From Rhodospirillales bacterium (lineage in GTDB: Bacteria; Pseudomonadota; Alphaproteobacteria; Rhodospirillales; Defluviicoccaceae), in the NCBI GenBank assembly GCA_026125865.1, contig JAHCKI010000017.1, forward strand, positions 1-17,251: DNA of 17,251 nucleotides. The letters run 5' to 3'. Positions 12,857-17,251 of the stretch are shown one piece after another; position 1 is the first letter of the stretch, and each line of letters opens with the position of its first letter. Below the pieces are notes generated by a model. That model worked only from the letters and a program-made list of their open reading frames with translations. It was not told the DNA's origin and did no database searches. The translations under genes were made by a program, and so were the position numbers.

Positions 12857-13969
12857 TTAGCCCTTACTGGCTTCGGCGTACGGGAAATCCAGGTGGCGGG
12901 CGGCCGTGAAGGCGGTTTCCGATACCACCGACCAGGCCTTGGCGTCTTTCCGGAAGGTGAGGATGGAGTCCATCACCTTGCGGCTGAGGGGATCACCCGA
13001 TGCCAGGTCGTTCATGACCTTTCCGGCGATAGCGCCGAGGCCGGCCAGCACCTCGTCCGGGAATTTCTTGAGAACGACTCCGTGGTCATTGACCAAGGAC
13101 CTGAGCGAGGCGTTGTTGCGCGCGATGAATTCGCTGAGAACCATCTGATTGACGGCAGTGTTGGCGGATTCGACAACGGACTTGATGTCATCCGGCAATT
13201 TCTCCCACGCCTGAATGTTGATGAAGTTGTCGAGCACCGTCGCCGGTTCGTGCCAGCCGGGGTAGTAGTAGTATTTGGCGCTCTTGTAGAGCCCGAAAGC
13301 CAAGTCGTTGTAGGGGCCGACCCATTCGGTCGCGTCGATGGCGCCCGATTGAAGCGCCGGCGGGATTTCGGCGCCCGGCAGGTTGACGACGTTGCCGCCC
13401 GCGGCTTTCACCACTTCGCCGCCGAGGCCGGGGATGCGCATTTTGAGGCCCTTGTAGTCCTCTAGGCTGGTGATCTCCTTGTTGAACCAGCCTCCCATTT
13501 GCGTGCCGGTATTGCCGGACGGGAAGAACTTGCAGCCGAGTCCCTTGTAAACCTCGTCGGCCAGTTCCTGACCGCCGCCGTACTGAAACCAGGCGTTTTG
13601 TTCCTGCGCCGTCATGCCGAACGGCATCGAGGCAATGAACTGCGCAGCAGCCGCTTTGCCCTTCCAGTAGTATGGCGCGCCGTGTCCCATTTCGACGGTG
13701 CCGTTGGCCACCGCGTCCATGGACTCGAATGCCGGAACGATTTCACCGCCGCCGAACACCTTGACGGACAGGCGGCCGCCGGTGCCCTCGGTAATGAACT
13801 TTGCCAGCAATTCGGCGCCCGTGCCCAAGCCCGGAAAATTCTTCGGCCAAGTGGTGACCATTCGCCATTCCATCGTGTCTTTCGAGATGGCGGGCGCGGG
13901 AAAACTCGAGGCCGCGACTCCGGCCACGCCTGCGACAGCGGTACCCTTGATAAACTGACGACGCTTCAT
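12857..13969 (-). CDS. TakP-like TRAP transporter solute-binding protein (DctP family) 1
   Basis: This 370-residue periplasmic binding protein is of the TRAP (DctP) family. The N-terminus MKRRQFIKGTAVAGVAGVAA is a Tat signal (RRQFIK) ending near PAPA. Residues that bind 2-oxo acids and a cation in TakP are kept in context: Gln157 (GNTGTQMGGWF), Arg178 (LKMRIPG), and Glu215-Trp216 (DATEWVGPYND), followed by YYYYPGWHEPA. A 2-oxo acid or related carboxylate is the likely ligand. The start is the ATG at 13969, since the frame open to 14104 would place the Tat motif 45 residues in. No DctQ or DctM gene is in the window. Confidence 0.93.
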   Translation of the reverse strand: MKRRQFIKGTAVAGVAGVAASSFPAPAISKDTMEWRMVTTWPKNFPGLGTGAELLAKFITEGTGGRLSVKVFGGGEIVPAFESMDAVANGTVEMGHGAPYYWKGKAAAAQFIASMPFGMTAQEQNAWFQYGGGQELADEVYKGLGCKFFPSGNTGTQMGGWFNKEITSLEDYKGLKMRIPGLGGEVVKAAGGNVVNLPGAEIPPALQSGAIDATEWVGPYNDLAFGLYKSAKYYYYPGWHEPATVLDNFINIQAWEKLPDDIKSVVESANTAVNQMVLSEFIARNNASLRSLVNDHGVVLKKFPDEVLAGLGAIAGKVMNDLASGDPLSRKVMDSILTFRKDAKAWSVVSETAFTAARHLDFPYAEASKG

Positions 13970-14147
13970 GAAACCGTTCCTTCCCAAGACAATCCATCCA
14001 AATGGAAAACGCATTGAAGGTACGCAAGGCTTTCGGCGCTTACGGCGCGACATTCCGCGTTTCCGTTGCGGCGCATGGTAACCGTGATTTCGAACAACTT
14101 GCAACGGCGGTACAAACCGCGCGTCGCGGAGGGTGTTTTTGCGGACC

Positions 14148-15278
14148 CTAAAGTGTCGATTGGCGATCGTAGGCGAACGGCAGGAGCCGTGCCTGGAGGT
14201 ACGCGTGCCGTGACAGCTTCGACCAGGCCACGGATTTGCCCCGAAAAGCGATGTAGGCTTGATAAATCCATCGTGTCATGTCGTCGAAGGCCCCGGCCTC
14301 GGCGACGACGTCGCCCGCCGCTTCACCCAGCGCCATGAGCACGTCATTCGGCAGTTTGCGCGGTTCGATCGCCTTCTGCCGTTCGATCTCGGCCATGGCG
14401 TCGGCGTTGCGGGCTTCGAATTCGGCGAGGGTGACGGTTGTTTCGGCGGTGGCGGCCACCACGATGACTTGTTTCTGCGTGTCGGAGAGGCTGTTCCAGA
14501 AATCCAGATTGACACCGAGGGAGAGCGTCGTTCCCGGCTCGAAAACGCTGGGATAGGAGTAGTACGGTGCGACCTGGGGCAGGGACACGGTCTGACCATG
14601 CCACGGGCCGAACCATTCGGCCGCCTCGATGCGGCCACTGCCGAGGGCTTCGGGGATCTCGCGTCCGGGCAGAACCACGGGAGCGGCGCCCAGTCGACGA
14701 TAGACCTGGCTCCCCAGGCCCGAGACTGCGATCCGGAGCCCCCGTAGGTCGTTGACGGTCTTGATTTCCCGTTTGAACCAGCCGCCCTTCTGAATACCGG
14801 TGTTGCCGGCCATGAACGGCTTGATGTTGAAGCCGGCGGCGAGGGCGTCCCACAAGGTCTGGCCCTCGCCTTGGAAAATCCAGGCCGTCATTTCCTGCGG
14901 CGTCAAGCCGAAGGGGAGGGCCCCGAAAAAATCGAAGCCGGGCGAGCGGTCATGCCAGTAGGACTCGATGGCGTGATACATTTCGGCCTTGCCGTCGCCG
15001 ACCGCGTTGAACTCCCCGAAAGGCGGCACAAGCGATCCCGATGGCAAAACCTCGACAGCCAGAGTTCCGCCGCTCAACGCGGTGATGCGTTGGGCCAGGC
15101 GCTTGGCGGCAGCGGAAAACCCGGGGAAGTCGGCGGGCCATGTCGTCAGCATGCGGATTTCGCGTCGGCGCTGCGCGATTGCCGGCGCGGATGGCGCCAT
15201 CGTCGCCGCGAGGCCCAAGGCGCCGGTGATGCCGGCGGCGCGCAGGAACCCCCGCCGTTTCACTGTTTTCCGCTTCAT
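14148..15278 (-). CDS. TakP-like TRAP transporter solute-binding protein (DctP family) 2
   Basis: This 376-residue paralogue of the neighbouring protein has a Tat signal (KRRGFLRAAGITGALGL, cleavage near AIA-Q, about 35). Gln163 (GNTGIQKGGWF), Arg182 (RGLRIAVSG) and Glu221-Trp222 (EAAEWFGPWHG) are conserved. The later aromatic patch differs (PYYSYPSVFEP instead of YYYYPGWHEP), so its ligand may differ from that of the first protein. The ATG at 15278 begins one base after the bpt stop, so translation is probably coupled. It lies 178 bp upstream of the other binding-protein gene on the same strand. Confidence 0.93.
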   Translation of the reverse strand: MKRKTVKRRGFLRAAGITGALGLAATMAPSAPAIAQRRREIRMLTTWPADFPGFSAAAKRLAQRITALSGGTLAVEVLPSGSLVPPFGEFNAVGDGKAEMYHAIESYWHDRSPGFDFFGALPFGLTPQEMTAWIFQGEGQTLWDALAAGFNIKPFMAGNTGIQKGGWFKREIKTVNDLRGLRIAVSGLGSQVYRRLGAAPVVLPGREIPEALGSGRIEAAEWFGPWHGQTVSLPQVAPYYSYPSVFEPGTTLSLGVNLDFWNSLSDTQKQVIVVAATAETTVTLAEFEARNADAMAEIERQKAIEPRKLPNDVLMALGEAAGDVVAEAGAFDDMTRWIYQAYIAFRGKSVAWSKLSRHAYLQARLLPFAYDRQSTL

Positions 15279-15279
15279 G

Positions 15280-16041
15280 TCAAGGCTCGGACCGAAAATA
15301 TCGCATGACCTCCCGATCATCCGGATTCAAGCGCCTCCAGCCTTCCGGCGTACACGCCTCGATGGGAGAAAAGTGGACCTTGTACGCCATTTTGGGGGAA
15401 TCCGAGATCCAAAATCCGAGGTAGACGTTCGGCAGTTCCAGTATCCGCGCGCGTTCGACGAGCCAAAGAATCATGTAGGTGCCGAGGCTCCGCCGCGGTT
15501 CGCTCAGATCGAAAAAACTATACACCGCCGAAAAGCCGTCGGCGAGACAGTCGACGATACAGGCGGCGACGAGAGCGGACGTTTCGTCACGGAACTCCAC
15601 GACCATCGTATCGACGGGCGTGTCCTCGACCAGAGCTTGATAGTCGAATTCGTCCATTCGCGCCATTTCACCGCCGGTGTGGCGGTGGTCTTGGTATTTT
15701 TGGAACAGGGCGAACTGTTCTTCGGTGGCGCAAGGCGCCATTTCGGTGGCGGTGAGGTCGCTGTTGCGCCTCCAAATACGCCGCTGCGTGCGATTGGCCA
15801 CGAACTCCGGCGTAACGATGCGGACGGTGGCGCATGCCGAGCAATCTCGGCAGACCGGGATATAGGCGAACCGGTGGCTGCGGCGGAAGCCGGCCAGCGA
15901 CAATGTGTCGTGGAAGGAAATGCTGTCCCGTCCGCACAGTTCGGCGACGAGACGGCGTTCCATGCGACCGGGAAGGTATGGACAAGGAAAAGGAGCCGTG
16001 GCGAAGAAAAAGCGGGTACCGAAGGCCGGCTTGTGTTTCAT
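15280..16041 (-). CDS. bpt: Aspartate/glutamate leucyltransferase (Bpt)
   Basis: This 253-residue enzyme of the ATE1/Bpt family transfers leucine from Leu-tRNA to proteins beginning with Asp or Glu, making N-degrons for ClpS/ClpAP. Family features are PFPCPYLPGRMERR (about 18-30), GFRRSHRFAYIPVC with the cysteine cluster Cys64-Cys67-Cys70, YSFFDLSEPRRSLGTYMILW (174-193) and YLGFWISDSPKMAYKVHFSP (207-226). The ATG at 16041 follows GGGAG. It heads the minus-strand block that runs into the TRAP binding protein with a 1-bp gap and is divergent from the tacAT pair. Confidence 0.94.
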   Translation of the reverse strand: MKHKPAFGTRFFFATAPFPCPYLPGRMERRLVAELCGRDSISFHDTLSLAGFRRSHRFAYIPVCRDCSACATVRIVTPEFVANRTQRRIWRRNSDLTATEMAPCATEEQFALFQKYQDHRHTGGEMARMDEFDYQALVEDTPVDTMVVEFRDETSALVAACIVDCLADGFSAVYSFFDLSEPRRSLGTYMILWLVERARILELPNVYLGFWISDSPKMAYKVHFSPIEACTPEGWRRLNPDDREVMRYFRSEP

Positions 16042-16155
16042 CCATGCTCCCGCTTCGTCTGACGATGACCGGAGAATACCACCGAAGGCTTAAATTTTGA
16101 AATACCATGCCCGTCCCTCGGGGCAATGACCGATTCTTTCCAATCCTTTGATGTA

Positions 16156-16184
16156 TTGACACTGTGGATACAAGCGCCCATAGT
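16156..16184 (+). promoter_or_regulatory. Promoter of the tacAT-like operon
   Basis: TTGACA (16156-16161) is a perfect -35 box, followed after 17 bp by CATAGT (16179-16184), which matches four of six -10 positions. Transcription would begin about 6-8 bp later, at or next to the ATG at 16191, implying a leaderless or nearly leaderless mRNA. It also favours 16191 over the in-frame GTG at 16164, which lies between the two boxes. Confidence 0.6.
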
Positions 16185-16190
16185 CCGGCC

Positions 16191-16532
16191 ATGACAAACA
16201 CGCGACGCGCCCCCTCCAAGACCGACCGCTCCGCGACCACCGCTGTCACGGTCCGTGCTTCCGCGTCCGACGCCAAGAGCAGCATCAACTTGCGGATCGA
16301 AACGGGCACCCGCCAACTCATCGACGATGCGGCGGCGGTCCTCGGCAAGACGCGCACGGAGTTCATGGTCGAGTGCGCGCGGCGGCAGGCGGTCGATGTG
16401 CTGCTCGACCGGCGTCTGTTCACGCTCGATTCCGAGCGTTACGACGCCTTCATGCAGGCGCTCGACAATCCGCCCGCGCCGGGACCGAAGCTCAAGGCGC
16501 TGCTGCGCCGGACTCCGGCATGGCGGAAATAG
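16191..16532 (+). CDS. DUF1778 antitoxin (TacA-like)
   Basis: This 113-residue antitoxin carries a low-complexity Thr/Ala/Ser N-terminal extension (about 1-28). A ribbon-helix-helix domain follows: SSINLRIETGTRQLIDDAAA, then VLGKTRTEFMVECARRQAVD. The C-terminal toxin-neutralising tail is RRLFTLDSERYDAFMQALDN plus PPAPGPKLKALL. It should bind DNA and inhibit the GNAT toxin encoded 13 bp before its own stop. The RHH domain begins somewhat later than usual, because of the extension. The start is supported by the promoter position. Confidence 0.92.
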   Translation: MTNTRRAPSKTDRSATTAVTVRASASDAKSSINLRIETGTRQLIDDAAAVLGKTRTEFMVECARRQAVDVLLDRRLFTLDSERYDAFMQALDNPPAPGPKLKALLRRTPAWRK

Positions 16533-17050
16533 ACGGCGAACCGGACGATCCCGAATTGCCGCTGTGTTCTCCCGTTCCCCTCACCGCCGAGCATGATCTT
16601 TCGTCGTGTGATTGTGGCGAGCCGGCGCTGAACGACTGGCTGCGCCATCGGGCCTTGAAGAACGAAAGCCGGTTCTCGCGCACCTATGTCGTGTGCGAGG
16701 GCAATCGGGTCGTCGGTTATTTCTGCATCTCGGCCGGATCGGTGGGGCGCATGGCCGCGCCCGGCAAGGTGCGGCGCAATGCGCCCGACACGCTACCGGT
16801 TTCCGTCATCGGACGATTGGCGGTCAGCCGCGACCAGGCCGGCAAGGGTCTCGGCGCGGACCTGTTATCGGACGCGCTGCGCCGGATCGCGCTGGCATCG
16901 CAGAGCATCGGCATCGGGGCGGTTCTTGTTCATGCCAAGGACGATGCGGCGAAACGCTTTTATCTGCACTGCGCGGAATTCATCGAATATCCCGAGGACA
17001 GCCGCACGCTGTTCCTGCCTATCGAAACTGTCGTTGCCGCCTTCAGTTAG
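16520..17050 (+). CDS. GNAT-family acetyltransferase toxin (TacT-like)
   Basis: This 176-residue toxin belongs to the group that acetylates charged tRNA to stop translation. The typical N-terminal sequence (PLTAEHDLSSCDCGEPALND, then WLRHRALKNE) is present. The acetyl-CoA-binding loop RDQAGKGLGADLL (about 103-115) has the Q/R-x-x-G-x-G/A pattern. A candidate catalytic Tyr lies in KRFYLHCAEF, and the C-terminus is TLFLPIETV. It starts inside the end of the antitoxin gene (13-bp overlap), the standard tacAT arrangement. No frameshift or missing key residue is seen, so this is the one toxin-antitoxin locus of the window that looks intact. Confidence 0.93.
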   Translation: MAEIDGEPDDPELPLCSPVPLTAEHDLSSCDCGEPALNDWLRHRALKNESRFSRTYVVCEGNRVVGYFCISAGSVGRMAAPGKVRRNAPDTLPVSVIGRLAVSRDQAGKGLGADLLSDALRRIALASQSIGIGAVLVHAKDDAAKRFYLHCAEFIEYPEDSRTLFLPIETVVAAFS

Positions 17051-17068
17051 GACATAGGAGAAGACGTC

Positions 17069-17233
17069 ATGGGGGAAGCCAAAAGAAAGAAGCAAGAGCG
17101 TGCCGCTTGGACTATGTATATGAGTGGACACCATATGGAACTATGCCCTTACTCCTACGGACGCTGTTTCCGGAATTCCCCGGTTTTAGTGTGTGAAGGA
17201 CGCTGTTTTCAGGATCTCGCTGGAATTGCGTAG
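17069..17233 (+). CDS. Possible 54-residue small protein downstream of tacT
   Basis: An AGGAG (17056-17060) lies 8 bp before an ATG opening a 54-codon frame that starts MGEAKRKKQERAAWTMYMSG, a lysine-rich start seen in some small bacterial proteins, and contains five cysteines further on. It begins 18 bp after the toxin stop, so it could be the third gene of the operon. Codon use after about residue 20 looks unconvincing, and GGACGCTGTTT occurs twice (17159 and 17199), hinting at decay or a duplicated segment. I do not recognise a family. A GTG-started frame from about 17197 also runs open to the window edge. Confidence 0.4.
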   Translation: MGEAKRKKQERAAWTMYMSGHHMELCPYSYGRCFRNSPVLVCEGRCFQDLAGIA

Positions 17234-17251
17234 AAGCACCACGGACAGGCG

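Noticed and set aside
14989..16062. 357-codon plus-strand frame
   Set aside because: It is antisense to the TRAP binding protein and bpt, both of which have unmistakable family motifs; high GC makes such shadow frames common.
1..17251. tRNA or rRNA genes
   Set aside because: I looked for cloverleaf-like and rRNA-like segments in the gaps (1-1408, 5049-5375, 12208-12856, 16042-16190) and found none.

Overview
The window looks like a chromosomal segment of an alphaproteobacterium, probably Rhodospirillales-like. Reasons are the short Coq7-type ubiquinone hydroxylase, Bpt leucyltransferase, Tat-exported TakP-like TRAP binding proteins, an Anbu proteasome-like operon, moderately high GC and abundant REP-type palindromes. 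This placement is inference from gene content; there is no rRNA or other phylogenetic marker here.

Layout. (1) 1-1408 has no convincing gene. It is a pile-up of repeats: a 55-bp direct repeat, tandem copies of an 18-19-bp motif, two 69-bp composite hairpins of the same architecture, and REP palindromes. (2) 1409-3228 is an accessory patch: a ParD/ParE pair whose toxin has no normal start codon, a REP-flanked RAYT transposase (REP-transposase-REP), and a HigB-like toxin whose 5' part is missing where that element ends, followed by an intact HigA-like antitoxin. (3) 3297-5048, minus strand, holds a DedA-family membrane protein, DsbB and Coq7; dsbB and coq7 overlap. (4) 5115-5233 holds two large intergenic palindromes. 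(5) 5376-7186, plus strand, holds an NhaD/CitMHS-type antiporter overlapping a small monohaem cytochrome c. (6) 7252-8070 is a tandem-domain universal stress protein. (7) 8214-12207, minus strand, is a four-gene operon: circularly permuted ATP-grasp, alpha-E protein, transglutaminase-like protease and Anbu. A near-consensus sigma-54 promoter lies just upstream. (8) 12208-12856 is a 650-bp gap with repeats and one possible 26-codon ORF. (9) 12857-16041, minus strand, is bpt followed by two TakP-like TRAP binding proteins, with no TRAP membrane subunits in view. (10) 16191-17050, plus strand, is a TacA/TacT (DUF1778/GNAT) toxin-antitoxin pair, followed by a possible 54-codon ORF.

How the genes fit together. 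The most system-like unit is the Anbu operon. Comparative genomics of this conserved cluster points to a peptide ligation or tagging and hydrolysis system, but its substrate is unknown. The sigma-54 site suggests control by nitrogen or another activator-dependent signal. DsbB needs ubiquinone as electron acceptor and Coq7 makes ubiquinone, so that overlap is functionally sensible. Bpt marks proteins for N-degron proteolysis. Three type II toxin-antitoxin loci, two of them apparently damaged, sit at the two repeat-rich edges of the window.
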